A stretch of 64,000 nucleotides of DNA from Sphingomonas vulcanisoli (GTDB lineage Bacteria > Pseudomonadota > Alphaproteobacteria > Sphingomonadales > Sphingomonadaceae), in NCBI RefSeq assembly GCF_011761305.1, contig NZ_JAAOZC010000001.1, forward strand, positions 124,001 through 188,000, given 5' to 3'. Shown piece by piece: positions 16,939-26,861 of this stretch (positions are counted from its first letter, which is position 1; each line of letters opens with the position of its first letter). Position numbers and translations under genes: made by a program. The notes below the pieces were generated by a model, which made no database searches, was not told the origin of the DNA, and saw only the letters and a program-made list of their open reading frames with translations.

Positions 16939-16959
16939 CGCCATGCAACAGGAGTTTGC

Positions 16960-19539
16960 ATGAATATCGAGAAGCTGACTGACCGTTCCAAGGGTTTCCT
17001 CCAGGCCGCGCAGACCGTGGCGATCCGCAACAGCCATCAGCAGATCACCCCCGTGCATCTGCTCAAGGCGCTGCTGGAAGATGAACAGGGCATGGCGAGC
17101 GGGCTGATCGCCAAGGCCGGCGGCGATGCCCGGCGCGCGCTCAGCGAGACCGACGCGGCGTTGGCCAAGATCCCGCAGGTCTCGGGATCCGGCGCGCAAT
17201 CGACGCCGGGGATGGACAATGATCTCGTCCGCGTGCTCGATTCCGCCGAGCAGATCGCGCAGAAGGCGGGGGATAGCTATGTCACCGTCGAACGGATGCT
17301 GGTCGCGCTGGCGCTCAGTCTCACCACCGCGGCGGGCAAGGCGCTGCAGGCGGCGAACGTCCGCGCCGATGCGCTCAACACCGCGATCGTCGATCTGCGC
17401 GGCGGGCGCACCGCCGATAGCGCGGGCGCCGAAGATCAGTTCGATGCGCTCAAGAAATTCGCGCGCGATCTCACCCAGGCGGCGCGGGATGGCAAGCTCG
17501 ATCCCGTGATCGGACGGGACGAGGAGATCCGCCGCACCATCCAGATCCTCGCGCGGCGCACGAAGAACAATCCCGTGCTGATCGGCGAACCCGGCACCGG
17601 CAAGACCGCGATCGCGGAAGGGTTGGCGCTGCGCATCGCCAACGGCGACGTGCCCGACGGCCTCAAGGATCGCAAATTGATGGCGCTCGACATGGGCAGC
17701 CTGATCGCTGGGGCCAAATATCGCGGCGAATTCGAGGAGCGGCTGAAAGGCGTGCTCGATGAGGTGAAGGGCGCCGCGGGCGACATCATCCTGTTCATCG
17801 ATGAGATGCACACCTTGGTCGGTGCCGGGAAAAGTGAAGGTGCGATGGATGCGGGCAACCTGCTCAAGCCCGCACTGGCGCGCGGTGAGCTGCATTGCAT
17901 CGGCGCCACCACGCTTGATGAATATCGCAAATATGTCGAGAAGGATCCGGCGCTGCAGCGGCGCTTCCAGCCGGTGTTCGTCGGGGAGCCGACCGTCGAG
18001 GATACGATCTCGATCCTGCGCGGGCTCAAGGACAAATATGAGCTGCACCATGGCGTGCGTATCACCGATGGTGCTTTGGTCTCTGCCGCGACGCTGAGCA
18101 ACCGCTACATCACCGATCGCTTCCTGCCCGATAAAGCGATCGATCTGATGGACGAGGCCGCCAGCCGCCTGCGCATGGAGGTGGAGAGCAAGCCCGAGGA
18201 GATCGAGGCACTCGATCGCCGCATCGTCCGCCTCAAGATTGAGCGCGAGGCTTTGGCCAAGGAAACCGACGCCGCCTCGCGCGACCGGCTGGTCAATCTC
18301 GAGCGCGATCTGTCCGACCTCGAAGAGCAGTCCGGCGCACTCACCACGCGCTGGGAGGGCGAGAAGGACAAGCTCAACGCGCAGACGCGGGTGAAGGAGC
18401 AGCTCGATGCCGCGCGGCTGCAGCTGGAGCAGGCGCAGCGCGGCGGCGATTTCACCAAGGCGGGCGAGCTATCCTACGGCATCATTCCGGCGCTGGAAAA
18501 GCAGCTCGCCGAGGCCGAGGCCAATACCGAAAGCGCGATGGTCCGCGAGGAGGTGACGAGCGAGGATATCGCGGGCGTCGTCAGCCGCTGGACGGGCGTG
18601 CCGGTCGAGCGGATGCTGCAGGGCGAGCGCGACAAGCTCATGCGGATGGAAGAAGTGATCGGCGCGCGCGTGATCGGGCAGAGCGATGCCGTCGCCGCCG
18701 TGTCCCGCGCCGTGCGGCGCGCGCGGGCGGGGCTGCAGGATCCCAATCGGCCGCTCGGTAGCTTCCTGTTCCTCGGCCCCACGGGCGTCGGCAAGACCGA
18801 GCTGACCAAGGCGCTGGCCGGCTTCCTGTTCGATGATGATAGCGCGATGGTCCGCATCGACATGTCCGAATTCATGGAGAAGCACGCCGTCGCCCGGCTG
18901 ATCGGCGCGCCGCCGGGCTATGTCGGCTATGAAGAGGGCGGCGTGCTGACCGAGGCGGTGCGGCGCCGGCCCTATCAGGTCGTGCTGTTCGACGAGGTGG
19001 AGAAGGCCCATTCGGATGTGTTCAACATCCTGCTCCAGGTGCTGGACGATGGCCGCCTGACCGACGGGCAGGGGCGCACGGTGGATTTCACCAACACGCT
19101 GATCATCCTGACCTCCAACCTCGGCAGCCAATATCTCGCCAACCTCGGTGAGGATCAGTCTACCGAGAGCGTGGAGCCGCAGGTGATGGAGGTGGTGCGC
19201 GGCCATTTCCGCCCCGAATTCCTCAACCGCCTGGACGAGATCATCCTCTTCCACCGGCTCGGCCAGAGCCACATGGGCCCGATCGTCGATATCCAGATCG
19301 GCCGGGTGCAGGGCCTGCTCAAGGATCGCAAGATCACGCTGGATATCACGCCCGGCGCGCGCGAGTGGCTGGGGCGGGTGGGCTATGATCCCGTGTACGG
19401 CGCACGACCGTTGAAGCGCGCGGTGCAGAGGTATCTGCAGGATCCGCTGGCGGAGGAGATTTTGCGCGGGAATGTGCCGGATGGGGCGGCGGTCAGGGTC
19501 GATGATGGCGATGGAAAGCTGGCGCTGGCGGTCGTCTAG
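16960..19539 (+). CDS. clpB: ATP-dependent disaggregase ClpB
   Basis: AAA+ hexameric chaperone that extracts polypeptides from aggregates with DnaK/DnaJ/GrpE. The 859 residues are normal for ClpB. Order: N-domain (1 to about 145), NBD1 with Walker A GEPGTGKT (about 209-216) and [12 protein letters not shown], coiled-coil M-domain (about 400-525, many Glu/Arg/Leu: the ClpB-specific feature absent from ClpA/ClpC), and NBD2 with Walker A GPTGVGKT (about 606-613) and a C-terminal sensor domain. No ClpP-binding IGF/L loop is apparent, as expected. Preceded by AGGAG and a likely heat-shock promoter. Confidence 0.97.
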   Translation: MNIEKLTDRSKGFLQAAQTVAIRNSHQQITPVHLLKALLEDEQGMASGLIAKAGGDARRALSETDAALAKIPQVSGSGAQSTPGMDNDLVRVLDSAEQIAQKAGDSYVTVERMLVALALSLTTAAGKALQAANVRADALNTAIVDLRGGRTADSAGAEDQFDALKKFARDLTQAARDGKLDPVIGRDEEIRRTIQILARRTKNNPVLIGEPGTGKTAIAEGLALRIANGDVPDGLKDRKLMALDMGSLIAGAKYRGEFEERLKGVLDEVKGAAGDIILFIDEMHTLVGAGKSEGAMDAGNLLKPALARGELHCIGATTLDEYRKYVEKDPALQRRFQPVFVGEPTVEDTISILRGLKDKYELHHGVRITDGALVSAATLSNRYITDRFLPDKAIDLMDEAASRLRMEVESKPEEIEALDRRIVRLKIEREALAKETDAASRDRLVNLERDLSDLEEQSGALTTRWEGEKDKLNAQTRVKEQLDAARLQLEQAQRGGDFTKAGELSYGIIPALEKQLAEAEANTESAMVREEVTSEDIAGVVSRWTGVPVERMLQGERDKLMRMEEVIGARVIGQSDAVAAVSRAVRRARAGLQDPNRPLGSFLFLGPTGVGKTELTKALAGFLFDDDSAMVRIDMSEFMEKHAVARLIGAPPGYVGYEEGGVLTEAVRRRPYQVVLFDEVEKAHSDVFNILLQVLDDGRLTDGQGRTVDFTNTLIILTSNLGSQYLANLGEDQSTESVEPQVMEVVRGHFRPEFLNRLDEIILFHRLGQSHMGPIVDIQIGRVQGLLKDRKITLDITPGAREWLGRVGYDPVYGARPLKRAVQRYLQDPLAEEILRGNVPDGAAVRVDDGDGKLALAVV

Positions 19540-19573
19540 CTCAGTTGCTTCGACGCGCGCAGCGCACGGGCCT

Positions 19574-21004
19574 TTAGTCACCGTAAGCACTGACGAACGG
19601 CTCCAGCCATTCCCGATAAGGCGCGGCGGCGCCGATCCCATCACGATTGATCGGTTGCCGTACCTGCGTGACACTGCTCGTCGTCACGGCGCGCTTCGTC
19701 TCATGCGGTTTGAGCACGGCGGCTTCCATCGCCAGCCCGCAATGTGAAAGGATGGCTGGGATCTTGTCCTCGGGCGCTGTCACTAAATCCTCATAGGGCA
19801 ACACCAGCAGACGATCACCCAAGATTGGCTGCCAGTGCGCCAGAAGCCGATCCTCCAGCCGCATCACCCAGGCGATATCGGCGAGATCGTTGCTCCACGC
19901 CGCGCCCTCGGCGAAATGGGTGCGGAAACAAGACCAGGCGCAATCGATTGGATCGCGCCGCATCCAGATGATCGGCGCGTCAGGAAAGAGCGTGGTGATC
20001 AGACCGAGCGTTCGGCCAGCGAGCAAGGTTTTATCCACGATCCGGCCCGCGCGCGGAAAGCGCTCGTCCAGCAAGTGCAGGTAGAGATCGGCCAGCTCGC
20101 TGCGGCGGCCCGAGGCCAAGAGTTCGTCGGCGCGGAGCGTCTCGATCTCGTCCGCGATCACTTGGATGCAGTTGATCTCGCCGCCGTCCGAGACCAGGCT
20201 GTGGCTGGTCAGGATCTGCTCGACGAGCGTTGTGCCCGATCGTGGCATTCCGGTGACGAAAATCGGCCCCGCGCTGCGCACTTCGACGGTTTCGGCCGCG
20301 CGCGCTAAGGTGTCCGCGCCGCTGCCTGCTATCGCCGATTGCACGAAACCCTCGTCGGCCCGGCGATCATAGGGGTGCTGCGGTTTGATGATCGCCGCCC
20401 CCTGCGAAAAGGCCTCAAAGGCAGGAAAATGCTCGCCCCTGTCGGCGTGGACCTTGCCCAGCGCGTAAAGATACGAATCGGGCAGTTGCATCGCGGAGCG
20501 GTTGCTCCCCGCCGCCAAAATCATATCCGCCGCCTCCGCGTCGGCGGCGAGATTGCCGACCATCGCCAGGGCTAGCCATGCTCCGCCGTGAAGCGGGTTG
20601 GCTGTAACCGCTTTTATAAGCTCGGCGCGCGAAGACGCAGGGTCCCCCAGCAGTGTATCGAATGATCCAATCAAATGGGCGCGTACGGCTGCAAAGGGGC
20701 CGGTCATGGGAAGTGTAGCAATCGCCTGACGCGCCTCGACGGTGCGGCCCGCGCGCAATAGCAGGAGACCATATTCGTGGCGCGCCTGCGGGGCGGTAGG
20801 GAAGGCCTCGACCAATCGCCGCGCGGCGTGGATCGCGCCGGTCCATTCCTTGTTGTGCGCCAGGACCATGGCGACCGATCGCCACTGCTGGCCAATGGGG
20901 TAGTTTGCATCGTTCAGCGCGAACGCGGCAGCGTTTACCGTCGCACGGTGGCGGCTGGCCAGCGCGCGCTTGAAATCTTCCAGAAGGCGTTCGGGATCGG
21001 CCAT
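19574..21004 (-). CDS. TPR-containing sulfotransferase
   Basis: A 476-residue protein with helical TPR-like repeats (about 1-225) followed by a P-loop sulfotransferase domain. The PAPS 5'-phosphosulfate-binding loop is GMPRSGTTLVEQIL (residues 252-265), and the 3'-phosphate site is probably in IIWMRRDPIDCAWSCFRTHF. Proteins of this build transfer sulfate from PAPS to proteins or small molecules; the acceptor here is unknown. It follows, after a terminator hairpin, the Oar-like TonB receptor on the same strand. It has no signal peptide, so it acts in the cytoplasm. It converges with clpB. Confidence 0.87.
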   Translation of the reverse strand: MADPERLLEDFKRALASRHRATVNAAAFALNDANYPIGQQWRSVAMVLAHNKEWTGAIHAARRLVEAFPTAPQARHEYGLLLLRAGRTVEARQAIATLPMTGPFAAVRAHLIGSFDTLLGDPASSRAELIKAVTANPLHGGAWLALAMVGNLAADAEAADMILAAGSNRSAMQLPDSYLYALGKVHADRGEHFPAFEAFSQGAAIIKPQHPYDRRADEGFVQSAIAGSGADTLARAAETVEVRSAGPIFVTGMPRSGTTLVEQILTSHSLVSDGGEINCIQVIADEIETLRADELLASGRRSELADLYLHLLDERFPRAGRIVDKTLLAGRTLGLITTLFPDAPIIWMRRDPIDCAWSCFRTHFAEGAAWSNDLADIAWVMRLEDRLLAHWQPILGDRLLVLPYEDLVTAPEDKIPAILSHCGLAMEAAVLKPHETKRAVTTSSVTQVRQPINRDGIGAAAPYREWLEPFVSAYGD

Positions 21005-21021
21005 GGCTGAGCGGGTGGCAC

Positions 21022-21051
21022 AAAAAAGGGGAGCCGGAAACCCGACTCCCC
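21022..21051 (-). terminator. Rho-independent terminator after the TonB receptor
   Basis: Read on the minus strand, a GC-rich stem GGGGAGTCGG / CCGGCTCCCC with a short GTTT loop is followed directly by six T residues. It lies 25 bp beyond the TonB-receptor stop and only 18 bp before the sulfotransferase ATG. It should end receptor transcripts and make the sulfotransferase either separately transcribed or dependent on read-through. Confidence 0.85.
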
Positions 21052-21075
21052 TCCCTTGGTTGTTAGATCGGTTGC

Positions 21076-24000
21076 TTAGAAGCCGACGCCGATCTGAATC
21101 CGCACGTAGCGCGGATTCTGATAGGTGAGGGGCAGCTTGTAGAACTGGCTCGGGGCGCCAGCCGCCGTCTCGCCAACTTCCTGCGCTTCCAGAACCGACT
21201 TGAAGTTGAACACGTTGAACACGTCGAGTCGGATAAACGCATCGAACTTAGCCGGCACGTTCAGTTTGACACTCAGGTTGACCTCCTTGCGCCAATCGGT
21301 GTGGAAGACGCTGCCGCGGGGGCTGACGACACCACCGCAGAAGAAGCCCGCCGCGCCATAAACATTGGCGAACGGATCGACCGAAGTCGGCACTACGCCG
21401 AGGCAGCTGAAGTGCTTTGGCGACTGCAGCAAAACGTTGCCGCTCAAAGTAAGCCAGTCGAACGGTGCATAGCTGCCATAGAGCTTGATCGTATGGCGGC
21501 GGTCACCCGGGAGCAGGCCATAAGCACCATAGGTAAAGCCGGGCTGATCGAAGTCCTCGGTGATGCCGGTATCGGGCTGACCGATGTCCGACTTGGCGCC
21601 GCCTTCATAATTGCCTGTCAGCTTGGACCACGTGTAGCTGCCCGATAGCGACCAGACGCCGTCGAACTCACGATCCACCTTGATGATCGCCTCACGATAA
21701 TAACGCTTGGCGCTGATCCCACGATCGAGCTGGCTGGCCGGGATCGTCACCGTCGGATTAGTACCGTCGGGAAGACCCGCGCCGCCGTTGGACGACAGCG
21801 TAATCTTGTTGTCCTTGCCCGGGTTGACGATGATGTAATCTGCAAAGCCGGAATACAGGCTGTTACAGGCCGCAGCCGAGAAGCCCTTTTGCTGGCAGTA
21901 CGCAATCGCGAACTGATCCACGGCGGCATCCTCAAGTGCGTTCGTTAGGCGACGATACTTGCCTGAAATGCCGAGAGTCCAGCGCGGTGCGAAACGCCAT
22001 TCGCCACCGAGGATGAACTCGTCTTCCGATTGCGGCTTGGCGCCCTGCGCCACGACGTAATTCGGATTGGGAGCGGTGCCTTGTGATACCAGCTGGCAGT
22101 TGCGGATACCCGTGTCGGGGCACGGTGCCGCGCCGCGATAGGTTAAGATAGGTGCGCCGAGGTTGACACCGCCGTTGCCATTAAAGCCGTTGAAAAAGTA
22201 AAAGGCTGTACGGTCGAACTGTGTGCCGGAGCCGCGGATGTTGGTGTTGGTGGGGACCGGATCGAAGTAACGGCTGAACGAACCGTAGACCTTGATTTTG
22301 CCGTCGCCAAGTACGTCATAGGATGCACCCAGACGCGGACCCCAGCTATCCGGCCCCTTAAAGAACGACTGACCAAGGCCATTCTGGGAAGCGAACTTGT
22401 CGTCGCGGATGCCGAGCTGCAGCGTCAAGCGGTTTTGGAATAGCTGCCAGCTATCCTGAAGATAATAGGCCTGGTTCTTCGACTTGAAGGCGCCGCCGAC
22501 CGAGAAGAAGCGCTGTGTGACATATTGTGTGCCGATCGGCTGGCCCGTGAGGCCCACACCGGCAGCATTGGTGACCTGCAGCACGGTCTCGAGGCCGCCA
22601 CCGATCGGAACCTGGTTCTGGACCGAAGTAACGTCTTCCTGATCATAGCCGAACTTGATGTGGTGCGAGCCGAGCAGGTTGAAATAGATATCGACGTCGC
22701 CGCGATAGAACTTCCGCTGATCGTCGTTAGTCGTAAAGCTCGATACCGGATTGGTGCCAGCTACAGCAATGTTGCTGCCCGTTCGGTTGTCAATTACGCG
22801 GGGATTTACGGTGTCTCCCGCAATTACGCCAGCGCGGTTCTTGTTGACGCCGTAAGCGCCCGATACGGTCAACCACTTGGTGAGTGTGCCTGTATAACGT
22901 GCGACATAGTTCTTGCCGCCATAGCGGGTGTTGGTGGTGCCGGTGACCGCGCCCTTGGCATTGGTCAGGTTGTTATAACGCAGCGTCTGGTTGAGCTGGC
23001 TGCCTGACGTATCGAAGTAAGTGAATTCCAGATGTTGCCCGTTGAACGGGATCGCATCGATCTTACCACCCCAGAACGGGCTGGTCGTCCGGTTATAGGT
23101 TCCGGTATTATTCGCCGCGACTGTGGCGTTGGCGGAGCCTTGGAAGTTGCTAACGTCGCGCGTGTTGTAAAGGCCGTAGAAGAACAGATGATCCTTGATG
23201 ATCGGACCGCTCAACTGAGCGATCGTTTCCTTGCGATTGGCAAGGCCATTGGCCGCCGTGCCGCCGGAAACGCCATCATAATCGATCAGATAGGTGTTCG
23301 GCGATTTCGACTTAAGCCCGTTCGGCTCATAGTTGAACGTGAGCGAGCCATGGAACTCGTTCGTGCCCGACTTGGTCGTTGCGCTGACGAAACCGCCCGA
23401 GGCGCGGCCATATTCGGCAGGAAAGCCGCCGGTCTTGATGTCGACAGTCTGATAGAAGTCGAACGGGATCGTCACCGGCGAGAAGCCTTGGCGAACATCG
23501 GTAATGTTCAGGCCGTTGACGTAGTAAGCGTTCTCAGTGAACGACGAGCCCGAAATCTGGGCTTGGCCCGCGAATGCTGAGCTGCCGCCCGACGAACCCT
23601 GAGTGGTGCCCGGCGCGAGCAGGATGACGTCACGCAGCGAGCGGGCAACGGGAACGCGGGTCGCGAGATCGCCGACGTTGATGACGGCACCCGTCGTGGT
23701 CCGCTCGAAATCCGCGACCTTCACGCGGCGACCGGTTACGACGATGTCGCCACCCGAAGCCGACTTGGACGAGCTTGATCCCAGCTGGAAGTCGTTACCG
23801 GAGGCATCGACGCGCAGGCTGACATTGGAATCGACGAAATCCGCGAGACCAGGGGCGGAAATGGAGAAGGTGTAGCTGCCCGGCGGAATCTGCACGACCT
23901 TGTAGCTACCGGAGCTATCGGTGGTGACCGTGCGTTCAATGCCCAAGTCATTCGACCTGGCGACAACCTTGGCGCCGGCAATCGGTTTGCCTGCGGTGTC

Positions 24001-24153
24001 CGTAACGCGGCCCGAAGCGGTAACGTTGGTGTAATCCTGCGCAGCGGCCGGAGTGGCCAGGAAGGCCCCGCCGGTGGCGCCGATCGCGGCGAGCGCAAGC
24101 GCGGGCAGAGCGGAGCCGGCCCGAAGGCGGCGCGCCATATTGCTGAATGTCAC
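21076..24153 (-). CDS. Oar-like TonB-dependent receptor with N-terminal CarboxypepD_reg-like domain
   Basis: A 1025-residue outer-membrane receptor. Order: signal peptide (to about 38, ...ATPAAAQ); an Ig-like carboxypeptidase-regulatory domain (about 42-125: VTASGRVTDTAGKPIAGAKVV ... SSGSYKVVQIPPGSY); a TonB-box-like DIVVTGRRVK; plug (about 150-270); then a 22-strand-type barrel ending in a terminal Phe (VRIQIGVGF). This architecture is typical of Oar-like receptors in sphingomonads and caulobacters, which take up large substrates or peptides. The frame starts at GTG 24153; ATG 24138 is an alternative. It is linked to a TPR-sulfotransferase. Confidence 0.92.
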   Translation of the reverse strand: MTFSNMARRLRAGSALPALALAAIGATGGAFLATPAAAQDYTNVTASGRVTDTAGKPIAGAKVVARSNDLGIERTVTTDSSGSYKVVQIPPGSYTFSISAPGLADFVDSNVSLRVDASGNDFQLGSSSSKSASGGDIVVTGRRVKVADFERTTTGAVINVGDLATRVPVARSLRDVILLAPGTTQGSSGGSSAFAGQAQISGSSFTENAYYVNGLNITDVRQGFSPVTIPFDFYQTVDIKTGGFPAEYGRASGGFVSATTKSGTNEFHGSLTFNYEPNGLKSKSPNTYLIDYDGVSGGTAANGLANRKETIAQLSGPIIKDHLFFYGLYNTRDVSNFQGSANATVAANNTGTYNRTTSPFWGGKIDAIPFNGQHLEFTYFDTSGSQLNQTLRYNNLTNAKGAVTGTTNTRYGGKNYVARYTGTLTKWLTVSGAYGVNKNRAGVIAGDTVNPRVIDNRTGSNIAVAGTNPVSSFTTNDDQRKFYRGDVDIYFNLLGSHHIKFGYDQEDVTSVQNQVPIGGGLETVLQVTNAAGVGLTGQPIGTQYVTQRFFSVGGAFKSKNQAYYLQDSWQLFQNRLTLQLGIRDDKFASQNGLGQSFFKGPDSWGPRLGASYDVLGDGKIKVYGSFSRYFDPVPTNTNIRGSGTQFDRTAFYFFNGFNGNGGVNLGAPILTYRGAAPCPDTGIRNCQLVSQGTAPNPNYVVAQGAKPQSEDEFILGGEWRFAPRWTLGISGKYRRLTNALEDAAVDQFAIAYCQQKGFSAAACNSLYSGFADYIIVNPGKDNKITLSSNGGAGLPDGTNPTVTIPASQLDRGISAKRYYREAIIKVDREFDGVWSLSGSYTWSKLTGNYEGGAKSDIGQPDTGITEDFDQPGFTYGAYGLLPGDRRHTIKLYGSYAPFDWLTLSGNVLLQSPKHFSCLGVVPTSVDPFANVYGAAGFFCGGVVSPRGSVFHTDWRKEVNLSVKLNVPAKFDAFIRLDVFNVFNFKSVLEAQEVGETAAGAPSQFYKLPLTYQNPRYVRIQIGVGF

Positions 24154-24412
24154 TATATGACCCCTTGTTCTAGCGACGAACCCTTATGGGTTCCGCCCAT
24201 TATTTCGCATCGCAGACACATGCGTTCGCACGCGCAGCAAGGCTTGGGGTAAGGATGCGGCGGCGTTCATCTAGTGTAAAGCCTCCGCAATCTGCCGACA
24301 CAAAGCGTTCACGAAGGTGTCACTTTTTCACAACACATCAATTCACTGTATTAACGGCATAAAGCAGCCATTCTGCGTCGCCATGATGCGCGGCATGCGC
24401 TAGTCCCGGCCG
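24154..24412. promoter_or_regulatory. Intergenic region between TonB receptor and ybgC (divergent starts)
   Basis: A 259-bp region, AT-richer than its surroundings, with starts of the TonB receptor (leftward) and ybgC/tol operon (rightward) on either side. It must contain both promoters. I see no confident consensus elements or palindromes of more than a few bases. Confidence 0.45.
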
Positions 24413-24885
24413 ATGGAACTGCTTTCAGATCGCGCACTGAGCGGCGCTGTTTCGGCTGCCGTGCATCGGCTCACTGTGCGCGTTTACTTCGAGGATACCG
24501 ATGCCGGCGGGGTCGCCTATCATGCTTCCTATCTCCGCTTTTTCGAACGAGCACGCTGGGAGCTGTTCGCGCTTTGCGGCGTCGATCTGGTTGCTGCTTT
24601 ACGGGAAGGCGTAGGCTCGTACGTCGTGATCGACGCCCACCTCCGCTACCACCACCCCGCGCGGCTCGGCGATGTGCTGACCATCGCCTCCAGGCTCGCG
24701 GAAATCCGAGGCTCCACGTGCGTCGTTCAGCAAAAGGTCATGCGCGAAGGGCTGTTGCTGGTGGAAGGGCGGATCGCGCTTGCCTTCGTCGGCCCGAACG
24801 GCAAACCCCGGCGGCAGCCCGCGGCCTGGGTCAAGGCGTTTGAAGCGGTCATGGGCCCGACTGCGACTGGAGCGACGAGTAAGGC

Positions 24886-24889
<4 letters not shown>
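24413..24889 (+). CDS. ybgC: Tol-Pal system-associated acyl-CoA thioesterase
   Basis: Hotdog-fold thioesterase of 158 residues, first gene of the tol-pal operon. The family motif YFEDTDAGGVAYHASYLRFFERAR carries the catalytic Asp and the conserved Tyr/His. E. coli YbgC hydrolyses short-chain acyl-CoA and is encoded with Tol-Pal without being required for it. It overlaps tolQ by 4 bp (ATGA). No other ORF of the operon precedes it. Confidence 0.92.
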
Positions 24890-25584
<695 letters not shown>

Positions 25585-25587
25585 GGC

Positions 25588-26025
25588 ATGGCGATGGGCC
25601 CCGTCGCGCGCCGCAATCACGGCCGCCGCCGCACGCCGATGGCGGAGATCAACGTCACGCCATTGGTCGATGTGATGCTCGTGCTGCTGATCATCTTCAT
25701 GGTGACGGCGCCGCTGCTGGTGGCGGGCGTGCCGGTGAACCTGCCGCAGAGCCGCGCCGGCGCGCTGGATCAGGACAAGAAGCCGATCCAGGTCAGCCTC
25801 GACAAGGATGGCAAGGTCTTCCTCGATGAGGAGCAGATCGCGCTGGCCGCGCTCCCCGATCGCCTCGCCGCGCGCAAGACGGCGGCGGGCGCCGATCTGC
25901 CGCAGGTGTTCCTCCGCGCCGATCGTGGGCTCGATTATGGGCGGGTGATGACGGTGATGGGGGAGCTCAGCCGCGCGGGGCTGACCAAGGTCGCGCTGGT
26001 CACCGAAACGGGTGAGAAGAAATAG
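25588..26025 (+). CDS. tolR: Tol-Pal proton-channel subunit TolR
   Basis: ExbD/TolR family, 145 residues. The single membrane segment (about 25-48) contains INVTPLVDVMLVLLIIFMVT with the proton-carrying Asp after PLV, followed by a periplasmic domain that dimerises at the peptidoglycan. The cytoplasmic N terminus is Arg-rich. Its TAG overlaps the GTG of tolA by one base. Confidence 0.95.
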   Translation: MAMGPVARRNHGRRRTPMAEINVTPLVDVMLVLLIIFMVTAPLLVAGVPVNLPQSRAGALDQDKKPIQVSLDKDGKVFLDEEQIALAALPDRLAARKTAAGADLPQVFLRADRGLDYGRVMTVMGELSRAGLTKVALVTETGEKK

Positions 26026-26861
26026 TGGAGCGGGCCGATGGCAAGGGCCTCGGCCTGGCGATCGCGGCGCATGCGCTGCTGTTCGCCGCGTTGACGATCG
26101 GCATTGCGCACCGCGTGCCGCCCAAGGCGATCGAGGCGCCGGCGGTGGATGTCCAGCTCGTCGATGCGGTCGGCCTGCAATCGGCGGCGCCGAGCCCCGC
26201 CACCGAATCGCCCCAGCAGCAGACCGCGCCCGAAGTCGCCCCGCCCGAGGAATCCGCAGCGCCGCCGCCGGTGCCACAGCCCAAGCCGGTGGCGAAGGAA
26301 ACTCCACCACCGACCCCCGCACCCGCGCCGACTTTGGCCAAGCCCGCGCTCAGCAGGCCTGCGCCGGCCAAGCCCGATCTTCGCCTCAGCTCCAACCTGC
26401 TCTCCGATCTCAAGGCGGAGGCGAGGGCCGAGGGCAAGGCGAGCCGCAGCGCGGGATCGCGGCTCGGGCCCGATTTCCTCAAGGGCGTCGTCAATCCTTC
26501 GGCGGGCAAGGGCGCTTCCCCGCGCGCACAGATTAGCGGCGCCGCGATGAACGGCCTCGCCGCCGCCATCAAGCGCCAGATCCAGCCGTGTTACGAACTC
26601 GGCTCGCTCGCCGGCACGCCCGCGATGCAGATCGTCACTGTCTTGCGCCTGCGTTTCAACAAGGATGGGTCCGTCGCGGGGATGCCACAGGTCGTCGAAC
26701 AGACCGGGGTGAACGGATCGAACGGCAGCTACCGTCAGCAGATGGCCGATCTGAGCCGTCGCGCTGTGCTGCGCTGCGCACCGCTGAAATTGCCCGCCGA
26801 GCTCTACGAAGGCGGATGGGAGGAGATTGAGATGGGTTTCATACCGGGGCAGTTGGGATGA
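26025..26861 (+). CDS. tolA: Tol-Pal bridging protein TolA (TonB/TolA-like)
   Basis: A 278-residue protein with an N-terminal membrane anchor (GLGLAIAAHALLFAALTIGIA), a Pro/Ala-rich periplasmic stretch (about 60-115) and a C-terminal globular domain (about 175-278). In Tol systems it links the TolQR motor to TolB/Pal. It is shorter than E. coli TolA and lacks its long Lys/Ala helix, using a Pro-rich linker instead, as is common in alphaproteobacteria. It starts at GTG 26025 and overlaps tolB by 4 bp. Assignment rests mostly on operon position. Confidence 0.88.
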   Translation: MERADGKGLGLAIAAHALLFAALTIGIAHRVPPKAIEAPAVDVQLVDAVGLQSAAPSPATESPQQQTAPEVAPPEESAAPPPVPQPKPVAKETPPPTPAPAPTLAKPALSRPAPAKPDLRLSSNLLSDLKAEARAEGKASRSAGSRLGPDFLKGVVNPSAGKGASPRAQISGAAMNGLAAAIKRQIQPCYELGSLAGTPAMQIVTVLRLRFNKDGSVAGMPQVVEQTGVNGSNGSYRQQMADLSRRAVLRCAPLKLPAELYEGGWEEIEMGFIPGQLG

